Positions 1 to 11,360 of a DNA stretch of 64,000 nucleotides are shown in pieces; position 1 is the first letter of the stretch, and the number at the start of each line of letters is the position of its first letter. Both the position numbers and the translations under genes were made by a program. The notes under the pieces were generated by a model. That model saw only the letters and a list, made by a program, of their open reading frames with translations, did not search any database and was not told the DNA's origin. This stretch comes from Neckera pumila (Eukaryota; Streptophyta; Bryopsida; Hypnales; Neckeraceae). The stretch lies in assembly GCA_963969595.1 (NCBI GenBank), contig OZ018417.1:4156501-4220500 (forward strand), written 5' to 3'.

Positions 1-590
1 CTTTTAAAACGCACTCTAGGAGTAAAAAAACTAGGAGTCAAAGCTCCGCTCTCTAAAAAGGGATCTACACAAACAAGAGCAACTTCAAAAAAGAAAAACT
101 ATAAAACTTAGAAAAAGACAATCTCAAGGGGGTTCAAAGCTCCGCCGTCTCGAGGGAAGAATCACACACATAAGGCATTTTTAGAAGTGAACCAAAGACT
201 GCCAACACGACTACAGAAGCTAGTACAACGACACATGAATTGTACAAAACACTTACATACTAAAGGCCCCTCAGAGTGGCATCGCTAAGGTACGATGAGG
301 GGTGGCTTTAGGATAAGTACAATACTCCAAAGAGTTCTCAAACACAAGTTGGTACTTCAACCAAAAACAACCCTTCAACTCACAAGTTAGTGACCCAAAA
401 GACTTTAAATAAAGCCTAATGACTCATAAAACTTGCACACACAAGATAGAAGGACTCCCAAGACCTTCAAGAACTGAAAATTAAACAACAATGGAGTACA
501 AAGTGCTCTAAAACACTATACAAATTGCTTTGGCAAAAACGCCAAAAAATCCTACATAAGTTAAACCCACGGATCCAAAACAAGAGTAGG
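1..590. repeat. Tail of large repeat family E (remnant at the window edge)
   Basis: This stretch has no convincing coding sequence. It carries CAAAGCTCCGC-type motifs near 39 and 137, and a stretch near 530-620 that aligns loosely by eye with 11750-11830. The same order of motifs is seen downstream of the AAAGCTTTGCCGTA array in the copy at 8380-12600, so I read it as a diverged, left-truncated remnant of that family. The match is weak and was made by eye. Confidence 0.4.
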
Positions 591-1609
591 GTGGTTTGAG
601 AGGAAAATAGGCTCCCTTTTACAGATTTTCCAAGGTGCCCACCTCCTCAAGTAGTTTTATCAACTTAGATTTTTATCCTTATCTTTAAGATTTTCACGGC
701 ATTTGGGTTTTACGTTGGTCCAACATTCTATCTTTTGGAGTTTGCCTTGAAATTTCAAACGGATTGCGCCAATGGCTTCAAAAGGCTTTTTTTAGCCAGA
801 GAGACCCTCGCCCCCCTATTATGGCGTCTAAAACCTCTCCTAGGTTAACGCTAATTGAAGCCAGTAAAAGAATAAAAATCTTGATTTTGGAGTTGGCCTT
901 TTCTAACTAAAGTAACTAGCTAAGGTTGTCAGGAATGTCTAAGGGAGTCTAAAAAAAGACCCCTTGTTGACTTGATTTTGACTTCCTACGCTCCCTTGAT
1001 GCCAGTCAACTACACGCAAATCCCGCCACATGGTTAATTTGGAGGAATGTCGCTAATTGGGCCACCTCTGGCTATCGAAATGCCATGAAACTTGTTGAAG
1101 CGCATTATTAACATAAAAGAAGCTATTCTTGTCTTTTGTGAGATTTTATCGCAACCCAGGGAATTTCCAAGAATTTTTTATTGTCAATTTAAGTAGTTGA
1201 TAGTCCGGAATGGATATTTCTTTTAGTCAAAAAATTTCAAAACCTCTCGAGAAACCTTTCATGGAGTTTCCCAAAAGATGTGCAAGTTTATAATCCTTCA
1301 CCCTTTACACGCTGATCTGGATGGAAATGGAAATTCTATCTCTTTTGAAATAACCGACAGTCAAAGAATCTTCCACATGCAAGGAAATCTTGGCGAATGG
1401 GTTTTGCTTTTGACCTCTTGGCATGTTTTCAAACCAAGAGCACAATTCAAAGGCCACAAATTCCTTTGCTGGTCCATCTTAAGAAAGTAACTCCTATAGG
1501 CTAACATTTGGGGTTTCAACTATTTCAACGATGGGGTGGAAAAACTGAAACCTCTTTAGAGGAATCTATCTAAGGACTCATCTAGACTTTCCTCGGACCA
1601 CTTTTAGCT
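590..1609 (+). repeat. Left arm of a ~1-kb inverted repeat
   Basis: This arm is the reverse complement of 3619-4650, at roughly 95 percent identity or better by eye. It contains a 70-codon ORF (1278-1490) that also exists on the minus strand of the other arm (3739-3951) with only a few changed residues. That conservation follows from the DNA identity and is not evidence of function. The arm ends at ...CACTTTTAGCT and abuts a direct repeat at 1610. Transcription through both arms would give a long hairpin RNA. Confidence 0.8.
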
Positions 1610-1830
1610 ACTAATTTACTTCAATTACTCAAAAGCTGCATCTTATTATCTTTAATATTCTTTAATTGTAATTATAACCTCTTTAACTTAGCACAAAATC
1701 CAAAGCCCTACAAAATGGCATCCTTATAATGAATTAGATGTTGCTCACTTGTACCTGAGATTATAATCATAAATTAATTCCTGAGACTATAATCATAATC
1801 ACATATTAATTGTTGAGATTATAATGATAA
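1610..1830 (+). repeat. Direct repeat D, copy 1
   Basis: It begins ACTAATTTACTTCAA and matches 3131-3342 in the same orientation with few differences. The 3' part contains degenerate repeats of CTGAGATTATAATCAT. Together with D copy 2 it brackets the segment that holds repeat G copy 1. Confidence 0.75.
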
Positions 1831-1849
1831 TCATTAGTAGTTATTGTGA

Positions 1850-2650
1850 AGTTTGGAAATTTAGCTCACAAATGGGTGTGGAATATAGATGTTCAAGTAA
1901 AAGTAAAATGTAAAAGTGAACTGTAAAAAGGCATGCTTAAGCCATTACCTATAAATAAAAAACACCTTCACAAATCCAAAACTCAAAGTGTTTTCAATAT
2001 TTGAATGGCTTACACATCTTTTTGTAACCTAGCAAAAGAACTCATATAGATTACATCATAGCCTAATTTTCTCAATACAAAATTTCCATCTTTACTAAAG
2101 TTCTTGCTCTTGTAGAAGATCCAAAGGGATCCAAGCTAGAAAGTTTTAATAGAGATTGAAAGTTGCCCATTTGTTAGCCATGACTACCGATACACTTGTT
2201 TCCCTTAACGCCCTCATGCCTTCTTTTGTAGACTTTGTAGTGGATTATACAAAGCTCCATGGGGCGGGGCATTTTTTTGTTGCGGACCTTGAAGATTTGG
2301 AGGGGGGGAAAAAATGCCATTTCTTTGCCTTGCAAATGGAAGAAGAAGAATCCAAGTCAACCCAAAGAAGCTCCAAGAAGCCAATGGGTTAAGGATAAAA
2401 TTGGAACCAAACGAACTTGCAATGCTTTTGCTTCCATCGACAAACGTCAACAGAGGACCGAAAGACTCAATCAACATGAAGATTTTTCAAGAACTTACAG
2501 ATTGACTGTATGAAAATGGGCATAACCTCACTTTGTAATATGAAGTTCAAATTCCATTATGACTTCAGCCTATGAGGTGGCTTGAGATACAAGCTTCCTT
2601 AATAGAACCAGAAATTTATATCAACAAAGTATATTTAAATTATACCTTAA
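1850..2650 (+). repeat. Repeat G copy 1: TATA box, leader and broken ORF
   Basis: A TATA-like sequence (CTATAAATA, 1949-1957) is followed by a leader of about 220 bp and an ATG at 2180. The encoded protein begins MTTDTLVSLNALM. After about 40 codons the frame is lost, and the matching C-terminal part continues in another frame to about 2510, ending with NQHEDFSRTYRLTV. The whole unit, including TATA and leader, is repeated on the minus strand at 59620-60380, where the ORF is open. I do not recognise the protein. The shared promoter-like upstream region suggests an LTR-plus-gag remnant or a duplicated small gene. This copy is broken by an internal deletion and frameshift. Confidence 0.6.
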
Positions 2651-3130
2651 CTCAATTAACTATGATGAACCAACAATTTTAAAAAATGAGGCCTTAATTT
2701 GATTGTTTCCACCAAATCAGTTGTGGCTAGTTAATATATAGTATATTATGGCAATGATTTTCATTTCATTTGCTTTTAAAAAAAAAAAAATTATGCCTTA
2801 TAAAATGTGGTGCAAGAGACGGCAATGTCACACATTTGGCTTTACCTTACTCTTCTGAGGTTTACAAAATAAATCATTTATATGTCATTATATCCATAAT
2901 TGTCACATTAGATGGATTGTCCATCCAATCTATTCAATATGTCCATTTGTGCGGGACATCCGATGACCGTCATTTGTCCAATATGACTACTTTAAGGTAA
3001 TTATATTGTTTGTCATGTCTGTCCAAATATGTCTGTCCAAATATATCTGCCCGTCCAAGATATCTAGTATTCCTAAATTGCCTAATGTGACAACAATGAT
3101 TATATCTTTCAGCAAATCAAAATATTTGAT
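2651..3130. other. No gene seen
   Basis: This is AT-rich sequence with a degenerate GTCCAATATGTC/GTCCGTCC tract between 2915 and 3065. I see no ORF with family features. Confidence 0.5.
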
Positions 3131-3342
3131 ACTAATTTACTTCAACTACTCAAAAGCTGCATCTTATTATCTTTAATATTCTTTAATTGTAATTACAACC
3201 TCTCTAACTTAGCACAAAATCCAAAGCCCTACAAAATGGCATCCTTATAATGAATTAGATGTTGCTCACTTGTACCTGAGATTATGATCATAAATTAATT
3301 CCTGAGATTATCATCATAATCATGAATTAATTCTTGAGATTT
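3131..3342 (+). repeat. Direct repeat D, copy 2
   Basis: Second copy of the 1610-1830 sequence, in the same orientation. The sequence that follows (3343-3618) is unique in the window and shows no gene. Confidence 0.75.
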
Positions 3343-3618
3343 GTGAGCTCCCAATTAGTCATTTGGGACTCATAACTTTTTTCTATTGTATTTGTGCAAT
3401 TTAAATTATAGAAAGATACAAAAAGACCAAAAAAGAGTGAAAGACCAAACTAGGGCTATTACATATTCATGTAGCATTTGGTCAATAATAGGATTTTTTC
3501 CCTAAAAGGTCCCTAAATTCCGCTTGTAAATAGATTAGAAACCAGGAAGTAGCAAGAATTCAATGATTTGAGGGTTTTTACCCAAAATAGCCTAAAATGT
3601 CGTGCATGTGACTTTATC

Positions 3619-4650
3619 TGGCTAAAAGTGGTCCGAGGAAAGTCTAGATGAGTCCTTAGATAGATTCCTCTAAAGAGGTTTCAGTTTTTCCACCCCATCG
3701 TTGAAATAGTTGAAACCCCAAATGTTAGCCTATAGGAGTTACTTTCTTAAGATGGACCAACGAAGGAATCTGCGGCCTTTGAATTGTGCTCTTGGTTTGA
3801 AAACATGCCAAGAGGTCAAAAGCAAAACCCATTCGCCAAGATTTCCTTGCATGTGGAAGATTCTTTGACTGTCGGTTATTTCAAAAGAGATAGAATTTCC
3901 ATTTCCATCCAGATCAGCGTGTAAAGGGTGAAGGATTATAAACTTGCACATCTTTTGGGAAACTCCATGAAAGGTTCCTCGAGAGGTTTTGAAATTTTTT
4001 GACTAAAAGAAATATCCATTCCGGACTATCAACTACTTAAATTGACAATAAAAAATTCTTGGAAATTCCCTGGGTTGCGATAAAATCTCACAAAAGACAA
4101 GAATAGCTTCTTTTATGTTAATAATGCGCTTCAACAAGTTTCATGGCATTTCGATAGCCGGAGGTGGCCCAATTAGCGACATTCCTCCAAATTAACCATG
4201 TGGCGGGATTTGTGTGTAGTTGACTGGCATCAAGGGAGCGTAGGAAGTCAAAATCAAGTCAACAAGGGGTCTTTTTTTAGACTCCCTTAGACATTCCTGA
4301 CAACCTTAGCTAGTTACTTTAGTTAGAAAAGGCCAACTCCAAAATCAAGATTTTTATTCTTTTACTGGCCTCAATTAGCGTTAACCTAGGAGAGGTTTTA
4401 GATGCCATAATAGGAGGGGCGAGGGTCTCTCTGGCTAAAAAAAAGCCTTTTGAAGCCATTGGCGCAATCCGTTTGAAATTTCAAGGCAAACTTCAAAAGA
4501 TACAATGTTGGATCAACATAAAAATCAAATGTCGTGAAAAGCTTAAAGATAAGGATGAAAATCTAAGTTGATAAGGTTACTTGAGGAGGTGGGCACCTTG
4601 GAAAGTCTATAAAAGGGTGCCTGTTTTCTTTTCATATCACCCCCACCGTT
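3619..4650 (-). repeat. Right arm of the ~1-kb inverted repeat
   Basis: Reverse complement of 590-1609. Similarity starts at GTGGTCCGAGG near 3628 and fades around 4640-4650. There the sequence changes to one related to 8420-8530, the start of repeat E copy Y. The arm therefore abuts another repeat rather than unique DNA. Confidence 0.8.
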
Positions 4651-5822
4651 GATAAATAATTGAACACAACCAGGCTCTAATTTTTGTGTGGATTTTTTTA
4701 TCAATCTATGGGTGCTTAGCGCCAATTCATTGTGCCTTCCAAGCAATGAATCTTTTTTTTAAATCCCTAATATCCACATTGTACACAAAAACCAAATAAT
4801 TGCAATACTTGCTGATTTCTACTCTAACTTCTTCAATCAAAAGAGGTCACGGTGGTTTGAAATTCAAACTAGTTACATTCTAAATTGAACAACCCTAAGT
4901 GATAAAATACTTCATGCCATTTCTGAAAAACATAAAACTCGACCCTATCCCATTCTTCTAGCAAAAGTTATGGGCGGATGAAGTTTAGCCTTTCCGGGGC
5001 TATATAAACTTCATCTATGGATTAGGACGTATTCTGTAATTCAATTACCCTTGAAAATTGAACCCTAATTTTAGATGGATAGGAACTGCCTAAATTATAA
5101 GTTTTGACTTGGATGAACTATTTTAGATTGACTTCATCCGTTCCTTGACTCAAACTTCATTTTTGAATAGCTCCTAGGGTTTTTGGTCTTTCTTGAAGTC
5201 TGAACCACTTTAGGATTACTTGAGGGTCCTGCTTTGACTTCCTAATACTAACTTCTTCCTTTGATCAAGTTATAACAACCTAATTCTTTCTATCGTTGTT
5301 GTTTGAGGTTTTCATTGAGCTCTGGTTAATTATTGTTTTTAGTGTTTTTAGGATTGTTCCTTGAAGAGGCTAATCTAAGCTTTCTAAAATGCTATCTTGC
5401 TTGAAATTCCAATCATCCTAGCAAAAAATTTTGATGGATGAATTTGACCATTAAACGGCGTTCAAAACTTCATCCGTTGTTTTCTACTAACTTTAGTTCA
5501 ATAATTAACTTCTCATTTCACTTTTGAGACCTATGTTACTTCTACAAAACACTTCCTAATTTAGTTCCTCTAGGTTATCTTCTAATCACATTTCATCCAA
5601 ATTAGGTCCTAAACTTCATCCCTCCATTTCGCACTTGTTTTAACTCCAAATTCTAAGTGTGATATGTTTCCAAAAAGCCCTAGTCTTAATTTACATACTT
5701 TTAAATCTAAACTTGAGAAAAACCTAGGTCTTGATTCTCTGAATCGACCTTGAAATTCGGCTAAGTGTTAAAAATGCTAAATCTAAACAATTAAACTGAA
5801 GAGGAGGATTTTAGTGAATTAC

Positions 5823-5975
5823 CTCGAGTTGAGCTTCATCCGCTGTATTGTAGAGTAGCTCCTCCAAATACTCCGATCCACCATCTTCGGGTGTGATCTT
5901 GAATTTTTGCTCACCACTTAAAGATAGGTGTTTGATACAAATTTTGGGAATTTTCACAACTTCCTTCTTTCTCTT
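5823..5975 (-). pseudogene. Exon-like ORF in repeat E copy X
   Basis: A 51-codon open stretch ends exactly at a GT donor (CTCGAG|GTAATT on the minus strand). The translation contains KITPEDGGSEYLEELL. It lies at the position equivalent to the exon at 9757-9834 in copy Y, which also has an acidic 'EDG' motif just before a GT donor. There is no start codon, and upstream the frame closes with TAG. I do not recognise a family. It could be the 3' part of a first coding exon in a repeat-borne or captured gene. Confidence 0.25.
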
Positions 5976-6839
5976 CTACCTCTACTCCATCTTTTTTTTT
6001 AGTACTATTCTAACTCAATTTAAATATCCCAAAGGTTGACTAGTCTTGGAAGAAATAATTGAAGTCAAACTTTAAATAATAATTGACCTTCAACATCCTA
6101 TCCTATCTTGGTCAATTATTATTCTCTCTTTCTAATGGCCCAAAATGTTTTTGCTAAGATTTTCACCTAATCCTATCTCTTCCTAAATTCCCTTCCAATT
6201 TTCAAATTGTCACTTCATCTCTTTTAATTTGGAATGTGAGTTTGAGAATCCTAAAGTTTCCTACTTCCTACGATTTTTGAGCCTCCTTTGGCAATGGAAA
6301 CATTGTCAATGGAGATTTCCTAGCCTCCTATTTTCTTTTTCACTAATTCCTACTTGTTTTCTAATTTTTTATGAATTTTTTCAATCAATGCCAAGAGACA
6401 CAATGCTAGTTTTTTGATGTTTTGAAATGTGGCAAGGATAGTTTTTTCCCTGAAAACTTTGGGATAGTTTTCAAACAAAGAACCTGACCCCAGTTAGGCT
6501 TCAAACCCGAGCTGCACAGACCCCATCTCGCACAGACTCCAACTGCTTAGACCCCAACCGCAGTCAGAACCTCGCCGTCCTCCCCGACCGCGTCATGTAG
6601 AGGCTACTTGTTCGTCCAGACCCCTCGATCGTGTACTCAGTGAGGGAGCTCGGAAGGCCGGCCAGTCCAGTGACTGATCTTAGTCTGTTTTGTGTCTTTT
6701 GGCTGGGGGCCGTCCAACAATTGATCTTGGTCTGGTTTGTATTTGTTTTGAGGGGGTCAACTAGACTCTCACTGGAACTCGAAAATAAGAACAAAAATTC
6801 TAGTTAAGTACTTAAGGTTCTAACCTCTTGGCAATTTGG

Positions 6840-7075
6840 ATTTTTGATGAACACGTTGGAAGTCAAAGCTTCACCATATTTTTGATGTCCACCAAAATAC
6901 TAAGAACTCTAAGACCTTGGAAAGTCAAAGCTTTGCCGTATTTTTTTATGTCCACCAAAATACTAAGAACTCTAAGACCTTGGAAAGTCAAAGCTTTGTT
7001 GTATGTTCAAATTCCACCAAAATACTAAGAACTCTAAGACCTTGGGAAGTCAAAGCTTTGTTGTATCTTCAGTAT
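6840..7075 (+). repeat. Tandem array, ~64-bp unit with AAAGCTTTGCCGTA
   Basis: Four units of about 64 bp contain variants of CTAAGACCTTGGAAAGTCAAAGCTTTG followed by a pyrimidine-rich spacer (anchors near 6853, 6919, 6983 and 7043). Related motifs occur near 11170, 11260 and 11330 and near 39 and 137. The array therefore marks family E rather than being a local accident. Confidence 0.7.
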
Positions 7076-7084
7076 TACAAGGAC

Positions 7085-8158
7085 TTAACCCCTAAAGGAC
7101 CGTTTGTCCTCGTGGGGGACGATTTGGGTCCAAGCAGGTTCCTACTGTCTTAATTTTTAGTGATATTTTTGGGGATTTTTTGAGGTTGTGTATTTTTGCG
7201 ATAGTTGTGAACAAATAATTTTTATTTTAATTGATGCCCGGGAGCAAAACTTATGGCACAATAAGCAAAATAGGAGTTGGCGGGCAGTCCAAAAAAAATC
7301 ACAGAAAGTCAAAATAACTTTTTTTCAGATTTTGTTTTTCAAAGATTATATTTTTGTCTACATATGAAGCTTTGTTTCATTCAATTTGGACCAATAATGA
7401 AAAAGGTATGGACGATCTTATTTTGGGAACAATCTAAGCATCTTCTTGAAAAAAAAACTTGTAGGATTCATTTTTGAATGCAAATTTAGAATTTTTCAAA
7501 AAAAATTGTTATATAAGGTTAGCTTTCCTTGCTAAAACAATCTCACCGTTGGAATTATTGTGATTCAATTTCACATAAAAGCTATTAACAATTTAGTTTT
7601 TCCTTCAATCTTAAACCCACCACTATTTAATAATTTTTGAATGAGTGAATTAGTGTCAGGTGAGACATTGATTGTAGCCCAAAATCTCATTTTAACCAAG
7701 TAGTCAAAAGATATGAAAATTGAAAAAAACTAAAAAAATTAAAAAAACTAATTATTCTTTAAAGGCTACCAATTTAACAAATTTTGGACTTTCCAATTTC
7801 CAAAGTCCAAAAAGAATATTAAATCTACATTAGAATGATGAAATCATAATGTATACATAGTCCAGACTCCAAATGAAGAGTTTTAAACTAGTATGGACCA
7901 AAGTCATTATTTTGGATTAAATAGAATTAAAGAAAATAAAAATAAGACAAGTGTTGGCTATCAACCAATACAATTTCAATTAGAGGAATCTGTAATTCTT
8001 GAATAAGTCCAAAATTAGCTACACTGGTCTTAGCTACTCTTTGACCACATGTCGTGTAAAAAATTCATAAAGAGGAAGAAAATTTTGTTTGTAAATGGAT
8101 GACCAAAAACGAAATGTTGCTAAGAAATGCTACTTGAATGGGTTCTTTAGGGATTGTT
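7085..8158. mobile_element. TTAA element T1 (diverged)
   Basis: The left end is TTAA (7085-7088) plus CCCCTAAAGGACC. Its subterminal part matches the inverted right part of T9 (TGATGCCCGGG..GCAAAA, GGCGGGCAG). The right end near 8141-8155 reads GGTTCTTTAGGGATTGTT, a decayed match to the right end of T3, preceded by the conserved GTTGC/AAATGC block. It has no coding capacity. The length is close to 1.07 kb. Confidence 0.65.
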
Positions 8159-9756
8159 ATAAATGGATTGCAAAATCCATTTGGACGTGCTATCGTTAAA
8201 ATAAACACTCTATATTCCGTTTGTACATCCAACCCAATCTAAATTATTTTCTTGCATTCATTTCAAAGCCAAGAATCTAAGAGCAAACAAGATTTCTTAT
8301 CACTTATGGATTAAGTGATAGGAAATCATATATTCCCCGAGATTCTTGTTTCGAGATGAATACAAATGTACAAAGAAAAAATAAGGTATGCTGTGGGCGC
8401 TTTATTCCCACCCTTGGAATAAAGTGTAGACAAAGCCAGGTTCTAGTTTTTGTCGTAGTTAAATCTCTATTGGGTGTTAACACATATAATCCAATTACGC
8501 CTTCCAAGCAATGGATCTTTGATGTTATTCCTAGTGTTAGCTTTGTCTACTTCTAATCGCTATAAAATCCAAAAGATATTAGTATTGTTTAGATGACCAA
8601 TTAACAATCACACTATGGATTGGTATTAGCTTACAAGCAAATAAACGGAATGGTTTAACAGGTAGGGTTTGTTTTATCCTTTCCAAAATGGCGAAGAAAG
8701 CTGAAATTGACCTAAATCCCTAATGGATAATGGCGAATGAAGTTAGGATTAAATGATCTCTTTTTTTGGTAATTTTTGATAAGTTCTTATTGTTATTAAT
8801 AGAATATAAATTCAACTTACTTCTAAAACTTAAATAGTTTTTACCTTAAAGATTATTATTTCTAGACTTGTTGTAAAAAATATAATTACTTTTGACTTCT
8901 TGATGTAAGGTAATTTACTGATGAATTTTGACCGTGTCAGTTCATCAAAATTCTTACTTAGTTATTTTTTACCTTAAATTCTTAATTTTTTATTTTTTGG
9001 TTAGTTGTTTTTACTGATGAATTTTTATCGTGTTGGTTCATCAAAATTCTTACGTAAATTCTATTTATTTTTTATTTCTATTGTGAACTAGTTTTACTAT
9101 TGATATTTGATTTTTATCTTAAAGGTAAAATAAAAGTACTTTTGACTTCCTTGGTAAAAGTTATCTTACGGTTGAATTTTGACCATTATTCGGTTTACCA
9201 AAATTCTTCTGTAATTTCTTTTTTACTTTGGAACTTCGGAAACTATTTCTACTTTGATCTTTGGTTTTTACTTTTACCCTTAATTCTAACAACCTAAAAG
9301 AAATTCTATTAGTTAATTTCTATTTTTTCCTTTCTACTTTTAATACTATTTCCTATTCAAGATAAATGTTGGGAATTTCTAGTATGGTAAATATTTGGAA
9401 ATTATGTTAAATTCTTACTAATTTGAGTTACTTTTTTATTGTAAATTTTAAACTTTTTGATAAATTGGTTTTGGATAATTATTTCTAATTTGTTCCTAAT
9501 TTCTACCTTAACTTAGATCCTTTATCTTTTGGAAATTTTTATCTTATTCCTAATTGCAATTGTTTCCTAGAGGCTATTCAAATTTCCTATCTAATTCTAA
9601 GTTTCAATTCCTATTTTTTGTGGTTCTTTATGTTCTAAATTGCATTCCAACTTCCTAATTTTACAATGCTAATCCTAATTAACAATCCTAATTTAATTTA
9701 CTAATTTTCACAATTAAATAACAAAACAATAAAAGAAAGGATTTTTAAGAACTTAC

Positions 9757-9834
9757 TCCAAAAATTGCGGATTCAATGATGCCATCCTCGTTTACTGTCA
9801 TTGTGATCTCGTTGTAGTCAAAGGTAGCATCCAT
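9757..9834 (-). CDS. Possible first coding exon, unknown protein
   Basis: ATG at 9834-9832 opens a 26-codon exon (MDATFDYNEITMTVNEDG and eight more residues). It ends at a consensus-like donor, GGA|GTAAGTT. The downstream (lower-coordinate) DNA is very T-rich on the plus strand and intron-like for about 900 bp. A corresponding exon-like ORF with a donor is found in copy X at 5823-5975, so the structure belongs to the repeat. I could not find the following exons. Function is unknown, and it may be a fossil. Confidence 0.3.
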
Positions 9835-10429
9835 GTCGTCTTTTCTTTTCTTTTCTTCAATATGGGAAAAAACCAATTCTTTTCATACTTTCTTTCTTTT
9901 CTTTTTTCTTTATAATTTTTTCTTCTTTTGGGGATATTTTTGAAAATAAATCTAATCCTATCAAATCTAATCTAATAGGATTTTTTCTAATGGTTTAAAA
10001 GTCAACCAAACTTTAACAATAAACCTGTCAAGATTTTCCTACTAATACTAATTTGAGAACTTCTGCTAAAGTCCAACTACTCTCTAATTGGGTGTTTAAG
10101 TATTTACCAATCAAAACAAAGAGGATTACAAAAGTCAAACACTTCCTAATGGATAGTTTACGATCACTAACAACCCCTTCTTCTTCTTTCTCACACTTCA
10201 AATACTAAAATCCTATGTATCTAGATTCAATTGACAACCAAAGTTTGGTGTCCAGTACGTGAGTGCAAGCTTCAGAGCTTGAAGTGAGGATTTTTTGCAA
10301 GAATGGACAAACCTGGATGATCTGGACACAGAGCAGTATGGCCAATTATGAAGGTTGACGATGTTTTGTTTCAGAATTGACCAGCTGTCTCTGGCTTGGT
10401 TGCTTCCTTCACACTCTGGTTTTCCTCAC

Positions 10430-10760
10430 TCTCTGGTTCTGTAATGAATCTCACTCACTATGAGCTCTGGTCAACTCAATTTGACCACTCAAATCTGATT
10501 TTCAAAGGCTCTATTAGTTTTGAAATTCACTCTCTGGTCTGACTTGAATTTCCACTTACTATGAACTCTGGTCAACTCAATTTGACCACTTCAAATCTGA
10601 TTTTTTATAGGCCCTGGGGCTCCGGAAATTTCCTCCCTAGTTTTGTTGTGAAATTCACTCATTGTAAGCTCTAGTCAACTCGGTTTGACCACTAAAATCT
10701 GCGTTTTTAAAGGCCCTGTGGCTTTGGAACTTCACTCTCTAGTTCTGGATTCGAGAGAAA
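10430..10760 (+). repeat. Degenerate tandem repeat, ~115-bp period
   Basis: The phrases CTCTGGTCAACTCAATTTGACC and AGGCCCTG..GCT..GGAA..TTC recur three times (near 10464, 10565 and 10670) with substitutions. It is non-coding and internal to repeat E copy Y. Confidence 0.55.
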
Positions 10761-11159
10761 GAAATTGGAAATCTTTAGTATTTACTGTGGCTAACAGAAA
10801 TCCAAGCCTGGTGATAAACTAAACGAAAACAAAACAAAATGGGATCTCGTAGGATATCTTTCCTTTTTATTTAATTGTTCCGTAACCAGTTGATGTATGT
10901 GGATGGCCAAAATCCCAATCAAAGGATCTGCCTTCTGCTCTCCAACCGGGCCTCTAGTTCCAGCCGACTTACCATGTGGCCTCTCCGACTTGGCTCTGGC
11001 CCCCTCCTGCCGTTGTTGCTGGCTAGGCTACTAGCCGTTTGGTCGGGTTGGCTGCTGGCTGGTAGTTGTGGCTTTTTGGAAATAATTTCTTTCTTGGCCG
11101 TTGCTCGCCACTTAGAATCTCCTCTTGAGGACCCTTTTAATCAGAAACAAAAACAATTA

Positions 11160-11360
11160 GTTCAAGCGAAGCTTCGCCGTATCGGGGTTTTAGCCCAATT
11201 TTATAAGACAAGAATGCTTAAAGTATTTGTAAAAAAGAACTTGACACAGGCAAAGCTTTGCCGTACCGGGGTTTTAGCCCCAAAATTCTAGTACTAAAAA
11301 ATACTTGTTTGGATGAAACTCGAATTTTTGGCGATGGCTTTGCCGTATTAGAGGGTTTAA
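11160..11360 (+). repeat. CTTTGCCGTA repeats in family E copy Y
   Basis: Three units (near 11170, 11260 and 11335) carry GCTTTGCCGTA followed by a G-rich GGGGTTTTAGCCC-type motif and an A-rich stretch. They correspond to the array at 6840-7075. The frames remain open here (10875-11291), but the translation is low-complexity and not protein-like. Confidence 0.6.

Larger units (their letters stand above)
4650..7075. repeat. Repeat family E, copy X
   Basis: The left part (4663-4752) aligns with 8433-8517 through the shared CTTCCAAGCAATG and AGGCTCTAATTTTT-type motifs. An AT-rich body follows, then an exon-like ORF on the minus strand (5823-5975), a GC-richer block (6490-6790) and a tandem array (6840-7075). 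The same order is found in copy Y at 8380-12600. The copies are old and align only in blocks. I cannot assign a transposon class because neither termini nor a transposase or RT are recognisable. Confidence 0.45.

Noticed and set aside
1278..1490. 70-codon ORF conserved in both inverted arms
   Set aside because: The arms are nearly identical DNA, so the conservation says nothing about coding; no domain and no paralogue outside the arms.
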